Assembly (NCBI GenBank): GCA_030407085.1
Contig: CM059582.1
Span: forward strand, 88,898,001 to 88,962,000
DNA length: 64,000 nucleotides
Direction: 5' to 3'
From: Trichopria drosophilae
Taxonomy: Eukaryota; Arthropoda; Insecta; Hymenoptera; Diapriidae
Position numbers and translations under genes: made by a program. Under the pieces are notes generated by a model. The model was not told the origin of the DNA and made no database searches. It saw nothing but the letters and a program-made list of their open reading frames with translations. Position 1 is the first letter of the stretch; every line of letters begins with the position of its first letter. This document shows positions 1 to 10,798 of the stretch, piece by piece.

Positions 1-181
1 ACCCTTTGGCAAAAAGTTGAGGTAGGTCATGCAGTATTACATTTTTCTTGGAAATCACTCAAAATACGAAAGAGGAGATGTCTTCCTATGAACTTCGAAT
101 GGGGTGAAAAGCGACTGAAGAGGTTACGTAACATTATATGCTTACCTTGTGGTCTTAAAGTAATAATTACACAAATGACAT

Positions 182-185
<4 letters not shown>
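1..185. repeat. Left terminal region of the Polinton
   Basis: The first 31 bases, read on the minus strand, match the right-end motif at 20457-20482 and 21076-21102 (CCTACCTCA, a short variable spacer, GCCAAAGG). This identifies the segment as part of the terminal inverted repeat. Bases 11-185 recur perfectly at 4132-4306 on the far side of the nested LINE. Because CCCTTTGGC directly abuts the repeat here, as it does at the right end, this copy keeps the ancestral junction and the copy at 4132 does not. Confidence 0.7.
11..185 (+). repeat. Left copy of the 175-bp duplication flanking the R4 LINE
   Basis: Bases 11-185 are identical to 4132-4306 over all 175 positions by direct reading. The match starts at AAAAAGTTGAGG, ends at GACATAATT, and stops exactly where the poly(T) tail of the LINE begins. 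It lies immediately next to the 3' end of the element, as a target-site duplication should. Confidence 0.9.
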
Positions 186-212
<27 letters not shown>

Positions 213-3200
213 GTTGGAGGGGTGAAATGCATTGGGCACCATAGGGGGTTGAAGATGTTGTGTAACCCCCCGTGTGTCGGACTCCCTCACCTTTGATATT
301 AACGGCAAGGTTTACCGACTAAAACCCTAACCTCCCTTGGCCCTCCAGAATTCACGTGTGCATTCTGCAGTAGAAAAGTGGCTCCGATATCCATCTCCTC
401 CGCTGCAGACTGCACCGGGCCATTTGTTTGCAACTGTAACCACTCCCTCTACCATTGGGTAAGTGGTTACAGGATCTCGTGTGACCTCAGTAGACGGAGA
501 GATCCCAGTAGCACTGCTTTCTGCATTCGGCCTGCGATGGAATTTGCATGTTCTCGACAGGCCGGAATGCTTTTGATGTTTTGGAGGAAAGTTGGTCTCA
601 TTCCTCCCAGCACTCCAATTATCAGCACGACGAGCTTGATTTTGAACCCTCGATACAGCTTGCGAATCTCGAACAGGAGTTCCTGATATTTCATCCGTTT
701 TTCGTCCTCTTTGCTGACTATATTTGTTTCTGCTGGTGCAGAAAACTCGATGACGAAGATGGATTTGTCATCGAAGTCAACAAGGACGATGTCAGGCTTA
801 TTGGCTGATATTTGCCTGCTCGTCGGGAATGAGTAATTCCAGTATATTCGGCAAGACTCATTCCCGACTACGGATTCAATATCAGTGGGGACGTACGGCA
901 AAACTGGGGTTGCATCAATACCATAAGTGCTGCGAAGATGGTAATACAGCACTCGAAGAGCCGCATTGTGACGTTCGATGTATGCTGAAACTGCATATAT
1001 TGGACATGCTGCCAAAAGATGCATTAGTGTCTCAGCATGACATCTACACAATCTACAAAGCGTACTCTGTACCGCCTGGTGTAAGATGTTCTGGCGGTAC
1101 GCTAAGGTATTGATGACCCCATCCTGGCACGCGAAGATAAAACCCTCGATCTCGGATTTCAAGCCGGCTGATCTTAAGAAGGAGAAGGTCATCTCTGCCG
1201 ACAAGCCAAGTTGTTGGACATTTCGAAAGAATTGTCCATGCAACGGCTTGTCGATATGCCTTCCCTCCAACATACGGAGTTGTTCCTTCCGTATGTTAGC
1301 CCTGAGACGCACTGGGCACAGATTGATGACTGATTCAGCCTCCTGTGCACCACTACGTCCCACGTTGAAAACCAGACCGAGGTTTCGCGCCGCTCGTTCC
1401 GCCGCGTTGTACAAAAACGCCCCCTTCCCCTGAATTTCATGCTGATGTACTAGCATCATCAGGGGATCCTCCGTTCGATTAATCACGTCGCAAGCTGTTT
1501 CGAGGACCAATCGGTCATGCATACACTCCAGGCTTAAAAGGCCACGACCTCCCATATTTCGGGGCAAATACAGACGTTCCACGGAAGATCTTGGATGCAA
1601 ACTGCGTTGCATACAAATCATCTTCCGTGTGCTTCGGTCAAGATCCCTTAGCTCGTCAACGTTCCACTTCAGTGCTCCAAAAGAATAGAGCACTGGTGAT
1701 ACGGCCAACATATTCGTGGCTGCCACCTTATTTCTCCCGGTCAATTCTGATGACCAGATCTGACGGAGAATGCGCCGGTATTTCTTAATGATGGTGGTTT
1801 TAGCAGCCTGCACATCCTGGACATGCCTTTGAGGTACGCCCAGGTATGTGTAGGCTTCTTCGGCGCTAAGGTGGCGGATGACATTTCCGTTGACGAGCTC
1901 CATATCGTTGTTATGGGAGCCTGACCTTCCTCTGTGCAAATGAACGACTGCACACTTGTCCAATCCGAATTCCATACCGATATCTCTCGAGTATGTGAGG
2001 GCGATGTTCAGAGATCGATGTAATTGATCTTCGCCTGATGCGTATAATTTAAGATCATCCATATAGAAAAGATGGGTGATCTTATGTACACGTTCACCAG
2101 GCGGTCCACACATGTACCCTTGAGATTTCCGGAGTGCAACGGATAGAGGCAATAGTGAGATGCAGAAGAGCAGAGGACTCAGAGAATCTCCCTGATAGAC
2201 ACCTCTTTGGAATTGAACCAGTCTAGACATGGTTCGACGCTTGCCCGATGTCATGACAAAGCGTGTTTTCCAAAGAGGCATCAGGTCTTCTACAATTCTC
2301 ACTATGTTTGGGTGGACATGAAGGCGTTTGAGCAACAAGCTTAAAAGCTCGTGCGATGTTGAGTCATACGCCTTCATGTAATCCAGCCAGGCTATCGACA
2401 GGTTACGCTTGTACTGGACTGCGTCCTGACAAACACACCTGTCGATAAGCAAGTTGTCCCTGCAGCCGGATACACCCATTTTGCAGCCTCGTTGTTCTAC
2501 TATCCGTTGCCACACCGGTTTCACGTATTTCTCAATACGTTCGTTCAAAATGTTAGTGAACAATTTGTATAACGTATTGAGACACGTGATCGGTCTATGG
2601 TTTCTCGGATCGGACAAGTCTCCCGATTTTGGGATCAGTGTCGTTCGGCCCTCCACCAGCCAGTGCGGAATGGGTTGGTCTCCATTTATATAAGAGGTGA
2701 ATATTCGGGCTAGGTGTTGATGGACAGAAGTGAACTTCTTCCACCAATAGTTGTTAATTCCATCCCAGCCCGGCGAGGAGAAATTCCTCGCTCCTGTGAT
2801 GGCATTTTTCACCTCTAATGCACTAACGGGTGGGCAATCTTCACTTTCTTGTGTGACTTCGTCGCACAACTCGGTGAAGATTTCAATACCTGGAGTGTCT
2901 GCATTAAGCCTAGATGTTTTCTCGTAGATGCTCCCCCAGAATTCCTCAACTGCGGTTATCGACGGAAACTCGCTTGAGGCTGCGATACGATGTTTGAAGA
3001 GGTTGGAAGGATTCGTCCAAAATATTGCATTTTGTCGAATTCCATCCTCCCGTCTTTGCAGCCTCTTTTTGGCATCCGCCAAAACCCGAATTTTATCAGC
3101 CAAACGTTGCTTGATGTTGAGCAACTTCAGCTTGTTCAGTGTGTGATAGTACGTCCGCAGTTGTTGTGCGAACTTCTTGACTTTAGCCGTAAATGAACGG

Positions 3201-4131
3201 CCAGATGTTAAATAGTCGATCACACACTGAATTCGGGAAGCGAGTTTCCGTGTCAGTCGAATCTTGCCGTTCAATTGAGACATGCGTTTTGTAATCTGCC
3301 GACTCCCCGATATCTGTACCAGATTTCGCGGAATCACCAGATCACTTGCAGCCTCGTAAACGGCACAATTGACTTGCCACAGGTCGCAGTCATCTGGAAG
3401 AGCATCTAGAAGTAGGCTATTTGCTCTGTCTATTTCTCGTTGCTTAGGCAAAACTTTCGTTGTTAAATTCTGCCTAAACACGAGTGTCGTGCTTTCATAA
3501 TGTGGAGCATCTCTCCCAGCACCGCGTACGGGCTCAGTTGTTATTGCCCGCACATCCGGTACCGGTTGACAGCTGGGAACAACGAAACCTGTCCGCCTCA
3601 GATAGGCCACATAATCTCTCAGTTGTTGTTGAGAAAAGCGATCTGCCAGTTCGGGATGCATTACTGGAAACCGACTGTGCATTCGCGCCATGTAGCCTCT
3701 CTGCTGCGGACAGCTCTCCTCGTAGCAGCGCATTAGATCTTGCCTGAGATTCTCCGTCCACTGAAATCGTCTGTGGACATCAGTTGGTCGTCGTCCCGGG
3801 ACACCTGTTTCGGCTCCTCCACCTCGGGACTGGGCTGCATCCGAAGCAGCCCGATGGTCAGGAGCCCTGCGCGTTCTATTCATAGTAACCGCATGTGCAG
3901 GGAGTAGGGTGGTTGGCCCTACCCCCCGTTGTTATGCCTCTCTCGTTTGTCTCTTACCTCGCCATCCACTGGGGTTGGTTACCCAATCTCTGGCAAGGTT
4001 GCTAAGAGTCCAGGGCCCACCGGCTTTAATAAGCACACGTGGAGGTGAGAGTAGGCCATTTGGGAAGATAGGCTAAGATGCAGCTTTTTGCATAGCTGCA
4101 TTGTGTTACGCATCATTCCCTTTGGGCCCCT
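184..4131 (-). mobile_element. R4/Dong-clade non-LTR retrotransposon, full-length
   Basis: A single-ORF LINE on the minus strand. Its 3' end carries a poly(A) tail, seen as T29 at 184-212. A ~250-bp 3'UTR (213-466) precedes the ORF 467-3883, and a ~250-bp 5'UTR lies at 3884-4131. A C-terminal restriction-like endonuclease replaces the APE endonuclease of other LINEs. It inserted into the left terminal region of the Polinton and is flanked by a 175-bp perfect direct repeat (11-185 and 4132-4306). The intact ORF and identical flanks indicate a recent insertion. Confidence 0.88.
467..3883 (-). CDS. R4-clade LINE polyprotein: reverse transcriptase plus restriction-like endonuclease
   Basis: This 1138-aa intact ORF nicks DNA and reverse-transcribes its own RNA by target-primed reverse transcription. 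The N-terminal ~330 residues are basic, with no clear CCHH finger that I can see. The RT domain occupies roughly residues 360-700. It has the fingers motif LIPKSGD, the palm motif AWLDYMKAYDS, GVYQGDSLSPLLF, and an active site FYMDDLKLYA in which the usual F/YADD is YMDD, typical of R4/Dong/Rex6 relatives. Near the C terminus are a CCHC knuckle (CRLCRCHAE...HLLAACP) and a PD-(D/E)XK nuclease core (KPDIVLVDF, then IFVIEFSAP). The start at 3883 is the first ATG of the frame. Clade assignment rests on motif recognition, not a tree. Confidence 0.9.
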   Translation of the reverse strand: MNRTRRAPDHRAASDAAQSRGGGAETGVPGRRPTDVHRRFQWTENLRQDLMRCYEESCPQQRGYMARMHSRFPVMHPELADRFSQQQLRDYVAYLRRTGFVVPSCQPVPDVRAITTEPVRGAGRDAPHYESTTLVFRQNLTTKVLPKQREIDRANSLLLDALPDDCDLWQVNCAVYEAASDLVIPRNLVQISGSRQITKRMSQLNGKIRLTRKLASRIQCVIDYLTSGRSFTAKVKKFAQQLRTYYHTLNKLKLLNIKQRLADKIRVLADAKKRLQRREDGIRQNAIFWTNPSNLFKHRIAASSEFPSITAVEEFWGSIYEKTSRLNADTPGIEIFTELCDEVTQESEDCPPVSALEVKNAITGARNFSSPGWDGINNYWWKKFTSVHQHLARIFTSYINGDQPIPHWLVEGRTTLIPKSGDLSDPRNHRPITCLNTLYKLFTNILNERIEKYVKPVWQRIVEQRGCKMGVSGCRDNLLIDRCVCQDAVQYKRNLSIAWLDYMKAYDSTSHELLSLLLKRLHVHPNIVRIVEDLMPLWKTRFVMTSGKRRTMSRLVQFQRGVYQGDSLSPLLFCISLLPLSVALRKSQGYMCGPPGERVHKITHLFYMDDLKLYASGEDQLHRSLNIALTYSRDIGMEFGLDKCAVVHLHRGRSGSHNNDMELVNGNVIRHLSAEEAYTYLGVPQRHVQDVQAAKTTIIKKYRRILRQIWSSELTGRNKVAATNMLAVSPVLYSFGALKWNVDELRDLDRSTRKMICMQRSLHPRSSVERLYLPRNMGGRGLLSLECMHDRLVLETACDVINRTEDPLMMLVHQHEIQGKGAFLYNAAERAARNLGLVFNVGRSGAQEAESVINLCPVRLRANIRKEQLRMLEGRHIDKPLHGQFFRNVQQLGLSAEMTFSFLRSAGLKSEIEGFIFACQDGVINTLAYRQNILHQAVQSTLCRLCRCHAETLMHLLAACPIYAVSAYIERHNAALRVLYYHLRSTYGIDATPVLPYVPTDIESVVGNESCRIYWNYSFPTSRQISANKPDIVLVDFDDKSIFVIEFSAPAETNIVSKEDEKRMKYQELLFEIRKLYRGFKIKLVVLIIGVLGGMRPTFLQNIKSIPACREHANSIAGRMQKAVLLGSLRLLRSHEIL

Positions 4132-4306
4132 AAAAAGTTGAGGTAGGTCATGCAGTATTACATTTTTCTTGGAAATCACTCAAAATACGAAAGAGGAGAT
4201 GTCTTCCTATGAACTTCGAATGGGGTGAAAAGCGACTGAAGAGGTTACGTAACATTATATGCTTACCTTGTGGTCTTAAAGTAATAATTACACAAATGAC
4301 ATAATT
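4132..4306 (+). repeat. Right copy of the 175-bp duplication flanking the R4 LINE
   Basis: This segment is identical to 11-185. Upstream it abuts the 5' end of the LINE (...GGGCCCCT). Downstream it runs directly into Polinton sequence, the TTATT-rich spacer that follows polB. It is best read as the second copy of an exceptionally long target-site duplication. Confidence 0.9.
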
Positions 4307-4469
4307 ATTTTTATTTTTATTATTATTTTTATTTTTATTATTATTTTTATTATTATCATTAATAAATGGAATATCAAAAACAAATTCGCTTACATTGCTA
4401 ATTTTTCTTAAGTAACGAGAAAACTATTGTTTTTTACAAAAATTTACATTTTTACAGCTTTGTTACACT
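4307..4469. repeat. TTATT/TTTTA-rich spacer downstream of Polinton polB
   Basis: An AT-only stretch (4307-4362) of short TTATT and ATTTTT units, followed by about 100 bp with no open frame. It lies just after the 3' end of the minus-strand polymerase gene, and minus-strand AATAAA-like words in it could serve as polyadenylation signals. Confidence 0.6.
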
Positions 4470-7400
4470 TTATGCTTTGTATCCAAAAGGAAGCGAATAT
4501 CTAGTCGAAATGTGACGCCTTTTTTTTAAAACTATTTTACATGTCTTTTCTTCTTTACGCGTTACAACTTCGTGAATTTCGGTTCGCCGTATCGCACTGA
4601 ATCGAATTTTTATTTTTGGTGGTGTAGTAGCAGCGGTAGAAGTAGTACTATTATAAGTCTCATTTGCCATAATTAGCTGATAAATCGAGTCGAAATTGAT
4701 TTTATTTCCATTTTCGTAATTTAACGAAATCCCCTTGACCTTGCACGTATCGGAGTATGTACCGTTAGTAGTATGTACGCGATAAGCATAAAATTTAGGA
4801 CCTCCCGAGATAAAAGTCTGAATGTAAGAACCTGGACCGTAAACCGCTAATTCATCAGTCAAATCTCCGAGAAAATTCCCGAGTTGTGGGTCGTATTCTT
4901 TGGCTGATGTGTGCCCGCCCGATAAGTAAATTACCGAGTCCGTATCAAAATAAAGTACGCGACGGTCCAATTTTTCTAGGTAGCTGTAGAGTTTTAGGCG
5001 AGCTTGAGCTGTTGTGTAAGCCGCTAACACAACGTTTGTGCAGTTTGACGATGACGACGTTTCAACCCTGTCAACCCAATTTAGAAATAAGACTTTTTAG
5101 TTTCGTTAACGGGGAGAATACGCGTGACCTCTTTCGTAACATCTGAAAAAATGTCGAGTAACTCTTCTCGAGTAGTAACGATCTCGGTTCGCTGCAAATT
5201 TTCGCGCTGACCAAATTTCCCCCAAAATGAATTTAAGCATAACTTGGCGACAGAACGTAACCCCGGGTTTTTTAAAATATTATTTTTGTCCAGTTTTATT
5301 CCTTCAGCCCGTTCATACGATTCTATGTACAAGTTTTTTGACGTTTCGTCTATACACTCTGCCGGCCATCCGCTTGCTTCCTGTTTGATTTTTAAAAATG
5401 TATCGATGTAATCTTTAAATAGGCCTCCTTCTTGTGTTTGTGGATTATACTGTGTTATTTTGTACTGCCAAATTTCTAATATTTCACGAACGCGGTATCC
5501 TTTTTGAATGGCTTTTTTTAACTCGTCGGCCACCCACGTCCCTGTCAACATTCGATCGGTTTCAGCATCGTGTGTACAGTCGGTTTGCGATTCATTCTCG
5601 CAGCAGCTTCTACAAAGGGGGAACAACAAGCGGGAATTCATTTTTACCGGAAGGACTGCATGATAAAGATTTCTGGGTGGTAGTATTCTACACATAGCAA
5701 GTCCTTCGACCCCGTCTAAACTAATAGGCTCTTGCAGACTCGTGATTGTCGCGCATTCCTGTCCGACATAAACGGTAGGATGACCTACGGGAAAACGACC
5801 GGTTTTACAAATGTAAGGGTACAGTGAACAGACATCTACGTATTTGATTTTTTCGTCATTTTTTACGGTATAGTACGTTGCCGTATTACCCGTCCGTCCG
5901 CCAAAAAATGTGTCTCACGGATCTAAGATTTTGTACGTTGCCATAGGATGGTTATTGACATAAGCAGCAAGTTCCGCATCTGTTCGTTTTTCATGGTTGA
6001 AATCACACTCCCATTTTTCTATGAGAGTATAACCACTTGACCGAATTAAACGAGATATGGATTGTGTATTTGCGTACACTTTGTTAAAACTTTCGCCTGT
6101 AGCGAAATTTGGTTTGTCTCTCAACTCTGAGAAACACCGTCGACAACCGTGATAAAAACAACCGTAGAATTGAAATACGTGTCCCTTTGTGGTTTCAGAT
6201 GTGTCGTTAGCGTCTGGTTGTAAATAGCCATCTACCAATGGACCTTCGGGTAGACGATATTCACGACCACGACCTGCATGCACAATTTCACGACCGTATA
6301 ACTTCTCGCACCAAAGAAGCCACTCTATCGCGACCTTCGATTGACGATTACACCTCCTATAGCTGTTACCCGGAGGTAAAAGACCAATCGTGTTTACTTT
6401 CAAAAAATTTTTTCGATATACTCGAGAACACGCGGACGCAATGGTTACGGCTTCACTTTCTGGATAAATATTTTGCGAAAAGCAACACACGCTCTACGCA
6501 AAATATCTACATCCATCTTACAGTACGCTTCTATATCGCGTTTCAAGTCGAATACGTCATCTCGCCTAGCACACGTGTTGTACCACTTATAAAAGTTGTC
6601 CCTTTCGTCAGGCGACATTTGTTCGGGCGCGTAAAACTTAGCATCGGGAAACGGTCCTACGTAATCTTTATTTTTTAATGTATTAAAAAGATGTGGGAAG
6701 TACCCCTTTTTCGCTACTGTCGGAAGACCAAACGCTTTCGGTAAAGCACTTAATTTCATTTGAAAATAATTTAAACTATCTATGAATATTGTATTTTGAA
6801 ATTCAATTTTTATAATGCTTTTACCGTTCAAGATGACGTTTGGCTTACACGTTTTATTAAAGACTTTTTCTCGTTCGACTAAATGCCGAAGAAGAAACTG
6901 GGAATCAAAACCTTTTGCGTTATGCGCTATACAGACGATTTTAGAAAAAGCAGATTTCTCACGAATCGCAATTTCCAACAACTCCTTAACGGGGTCATGT
7001 TTAAATACGTATTCGTGCATTCCACAAAAATTGCATATTTGCTCGATATTTGGAGAATCTATGCACGCCTCGCATACTTGATGCGCTACGCAAAGATTTA
7101 CAATGTGGAGATTGACCTCAGAATTACCCCGATACTCTTCGTCTTGACGAGTTTCAAAATCGTAAAAAATAAATAATATTCGAGGATGATTACTATTTTT
7201 TGACTGTACTATATTGCTTCTACTAATACTACTAATACTACTACTACTATTACTACTACTAACACTATTCACGTGACTGATTGTTTTGCTGCTACCTGTG
7301 TAGCTTGCGGAGGGTGAAAAAGAAGAAGAAGAATCGGCTAATGATGCTGACGGTTGTTTTTTTGTAACAATTTGCTGCATGAAGCAATGCTGGTTCAGAT

Positions 7401-8580
7401 CGTGTTGAATTTTGCAGCGTCTGCATTTTCCAAGCCCGCACACGTGACGCCCATATTTAGAATTTATACATTTGTGACAATACATACAAATTTTTATATA
7501 ATCGCATATGGTGCGCAGCCCTTTTCCTAATTTCGAATAAGATCCAGGAGCGCGATGTCTACGGAAACAGTCTGCATTATAAAAATCTCGATTGCAACTA
7601 TTACAGTGAAACGAATTATCGGATTTTTCACACGCGGACTGTGCGAAACACATGTTGCACGTGTGCGGACACTGATGGGAAGTTGGTCGCGCATATCGCT
7701 TGTTGCAATGATGACAATATCTTTTATATTTCCCCACCATCCCCATCAAATTTGTAATCATTGAGAAGTGATTCGCTTCTGCATGATACAATATGTTTAT
7801 TGTATCACCGGTGAACACATTGAACTCTCGTCGACCGTCAAAAATTAGATCTTCAGACTCACCGATACCGTTACTGTCGTATATTACGAGTGCTATATTT
7901 TTATTTTTATAATAACGTTGAAATTCCTGAAATTGGAGAGTTGAACATCCATTTTCAGGAATTTGCACGTTAGCTTCGCGAATAATTCTCTGTGCTTGTT
8001 CTAATTGGAGGGTGTTGTGGCTGCAAATCCTTTTCCATATTCCCCGCCACTCATCGGCGGGAATTATCTTCTTTTGCAAAAACCATTCACCCACTGCAAG
8101 CACTCTTGCAAAACAGATGTTGTCACTGTTGCTAATAGTAACGATTGATTTGCTTCAAAAAACCGCTTCACTAATAATACTATTGTTACCGCGACCACGA
8201 GGAATACGTACATGATGTACCTCGATTTGAAGAGTGTCGTTTAGGTTAAAATTGGAAGCACTTTGCGCTACGGAATTTATTACATTAAATACGTCTGCGG
8301 CGTTAAAATTTGATATTGCACGAAAGGACATACCGGCAGGTTTTGAAAATGTATCGGAATTAAAAGTTAACCCTATCAAGTCCGAATGACTATCCAATTT
8401 ATTATTAACAATATGATCCGTTACAATTTTATAAAGTTCATTTATCGCGTCCTCCAAATAAACGATGGGATTCACATTGTCTGTAGGGGGTATTATTCGA
8501 AACTGAATTTCGCGACCCGATAGCTGAAACCGCTTATAAAAACGTTCGGAATTATATAGTATATTCAGTTTACTTGGTGT

Positions 8581-8625
<45 letters not shown>

Positions 8626-8877
8626 CGATAACCCTCTATCTGGAATCGGATTATTCTCTTTTTCTTCTTCTTCCCTCTCGTCGTCAGCATCGGCAGTATA
8701 TGGTGCATTGTAGTTGTTGTTGTAACTATTTTGACTGTCCTCCCTATCGTCATCGTTGTTCTCCTCCTCATTATCGGCTTCGTAAGTCCCGATACTACCT
8801 GTATCGTAACTAGTAGTGCTGATGCTGCTGGAACCACGACCGCTAAGATTTGGAGTCTGTTCTGCATCTAAAATCAA
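4470..8877 (-). pseudogene. Polinton protein-primed type-B DNA polymerase, broken
   Basis: This would replicate the element by protein-primed synthesis. An acidic, Ser-rich N-terminal part (8155-8877) ends in the conserved Polinton block VAQSASNFNLNDTL and RIPRGRG. The central part (6445-8103) has zinc-finger-like Cys/His clusters and an exonuclease-like motif FYDFETRQ. Later pieces carry DVCSLYPYI (motif A, about 5.8 kb), LNSFWGKFGQ (motif B) and YFDTDSVIY (motif C, about 4.95 kb). Breaks: in-frame TGA at 8155-8157; a frameshift near 6445-6490; in-frame TGA at 5915-5917, where family members usually have Arg before D-FFGGRTGN; and a frameshift near 5031-5090. Both TGAs fit C-to-T change from CGA. 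Elsewhere in the element TGA terminates ORFs (for example the penton gene), so recoding is unlikely. Confidence 0.88.
8578..8624. repeat. (GAT)n trinucleotide repeat encoding poly-Ser in polB
   Basis: About 16 uninterrupted GAT units. On the minus strand they read (ATC/TCA)n and give a run of 16 or more serines in the N-terminal linker of the polymerase, just after an Asp/Glu-rich region. This is a length-variable microsatellite in a disordered linker. Confidence 0.9.
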
Positions 8878-8943
8878 AATTCATTATTTATATGATCAGA
8901 AAATTAATAAGATGTGAAGAGTTTAGAGTAAAACTTATACTTT

Positions 8944-9959
8944 TTACTCTTCTGATGTATCGAAGCATGTAGCGTCGATATACCTCATTACCAGAGGTAT
9001 ACTGACGGGTGGGTATACCTCCCCCTGCGTATTTTCAAAAGTGGAGGCAAGCCACCTCGCAACTCTCTGCATCTTGTTACCGTAATCGGTATCATTTTGC
9101 ACGAGATGCAGACTCAGTCGCTTATAATAATCTAAAAAAAATATAAAAAAAAAAACGTAATAAATATTAAATACATTTTTAATCGTCAAATTAATCTTTA
9201 AAAGACAGTATTAAATTTACCATTATTAATTTCGCTGACGTAGATCATACACCTTTGCTCCGGCTCATGGTGGGTGAAGTCTTGAAGGGTGGGCTGTCGA
9301 AACGTTGCATTTTCCCCCTCAGGTTACCTTGCGTCAGGTCATCCGCTCTGATGCTGCGTTCGTCATCCGCTGTAAGCGATGAATTATCCGAACCAAGATC
9401 GTTCGTATTGACAGATGGCGAGTCATCCCACAAACGCTCCAAATCTGTGTAAAAGAATAGAAAAAATATACAAATGCACGAAATTTTTACATTAAAATGC
9501 ACGAACCGAAACGAGAACCATCGCAATGAGCCTTGCCGCACGGTGCGAAGCGAACAAGTTGACACCCCGTTGCAATCGCTCTCGATTCGCCCTTGCTATG
9601 CTATTTGCTTCATACGTATATAAATTATTTCACTTACCTATAACTGCTTGGCATTCATCCAGGATGCTTCGAAAGCGTCGACTGTTTCGGTACCCTCGCG
9701 AAATCAGAACATCCCCCGTGAGCCGCATCGCTGTGTCACACCGCACAATCACTTTATCGAAGAGGTTTTCCAAAACGTCGCACTCCAGAGCATACCGTAT
9801 TATCTGGCGGAAATCATGGCACAATCGTTCAAACGATTTCCGGTGGGCACTCGCACCATATCGAAACCCGAACAGATCAATTATCGTCGGATGGGTTGTC
9901 CCAATGAACGATATCATTAGGCAAATTGTTTTTCTTAAAGCCATTGTACGCGCTTCCAT
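8944..9959 (-). CDS. Spliced minus-strand Polinton gene (three exons) upstream of polB, function unknown
   Basis: Three open segments join in frame through plausible introns. Exon 1 (9638-9959) ends at a donor reading GTAAGTG. Exon 2 (9253-9444) starts after a TTTTACACAG acceptor and ends at GTGTATG. Exon 3 (to 9131) starts after a T-rich TTTTTTTTAG acceptor. All junctions are phase 1 and recreate a GAT (Asp) codon. The product, about 234 aa, starts MEARTMALRKT. Its first ~105 residues look helical, the second exon is Asp/Ser-rich, and it ends ...DTSEE. It may end at the TAA at 8944-8946, or exon 3 may splice into the polB N terminus: an acceptor GATTTTAG stands at about 8867, but no phase-matched strong donor was found. 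I recognise no domain. Confidence 0.5.
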
Positions 9960-10798
9960 TTTTTTGTTTTATACGAACCCACGAACTAAAGACAAGTGAG
10001 AATTGATAACTATGTTCACCAGTTTTATACATCTATGATGATTTCGTCGCTGTACTAAAAAACATATTTTTCTCACATAAACCTTTAAATTATTACAAAA
10101 ACACTAGTGAAAACAGGCCACTTTTCCTCAAAACTCATGAGAAATCCTTCTATCTCATGTGTTTCTAATAACTTACGTACTTTATATTATTTCTTTCCGT
10201 TTTCTCACATAATGTACAAAACTAATGTGGAAATGTTCACAGAAAACTTAAAAATTATTACAACCAGCAGATGGAATAGTTCGCTTTTCCCACAAAACGA
10301 ATTTTACGCCCTCACGTGTACTTGACTTAGTTATTCGGAGATTGTGAATATTTATGAGATAGAAGTAAATTACATACTTTATAATTTCCTTCTCCCCTTT
10401 TCTAGAAGGATTTCTAAAAACTGATAATTTTTCTAGATGAAATAAGGTATTTTAATATCAAACATTTGATACATGATTTTACTTACCCGTATGTACACAT
10501 CGTTGACCAAAACGTCCTATGGCTCGCTCTTTCTCTCTCTCTCTCTCTTTCTATGTGTATGCGTGTGTGTATGTGCACGATTTACTTATTGTTGTCGATG
10601 TAATGGGTAGTGTATTTAAGCATGAGGAACCGTAAGAAAAGTCCCAGTCGCTTACGCACAGTTAAAAGGGAGGTTTCGGTGAAAAAGTGTGTAGTGGCAA
10701 GCTTTTGATAAAAATAGTGCACGTGCTCGGAGTAGTGTGTCGATTGATTGATTGACGTTTCTAATAAAAAAGTGAGTGAGTGAAAAATTGGGAGAAAT
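9960..10798. promoter_or_regulatory. Divergent intergenic region between the two Polinton transcription units
   Basis: About 840 bp of AT-rich non-coding DNA separates the minus-strand polB-side genes from the plus-strand gene at 10799. It must hold both promoters if the units are transcribed from here. A (TC)n run at about 10529-10550 and a GT-rich run just after it (10555-10577) are visible. No specific promoter element can be assigned by eye. Confidence 0.4.

Noticed and set aside
5915..8157. TGA recoding or readthrough in polB
   Set aside because: The same element uses TGA as a genuine stop (penton gene), and polB also has two frameshifts. Simple CGA-to-TGA decay explains it.
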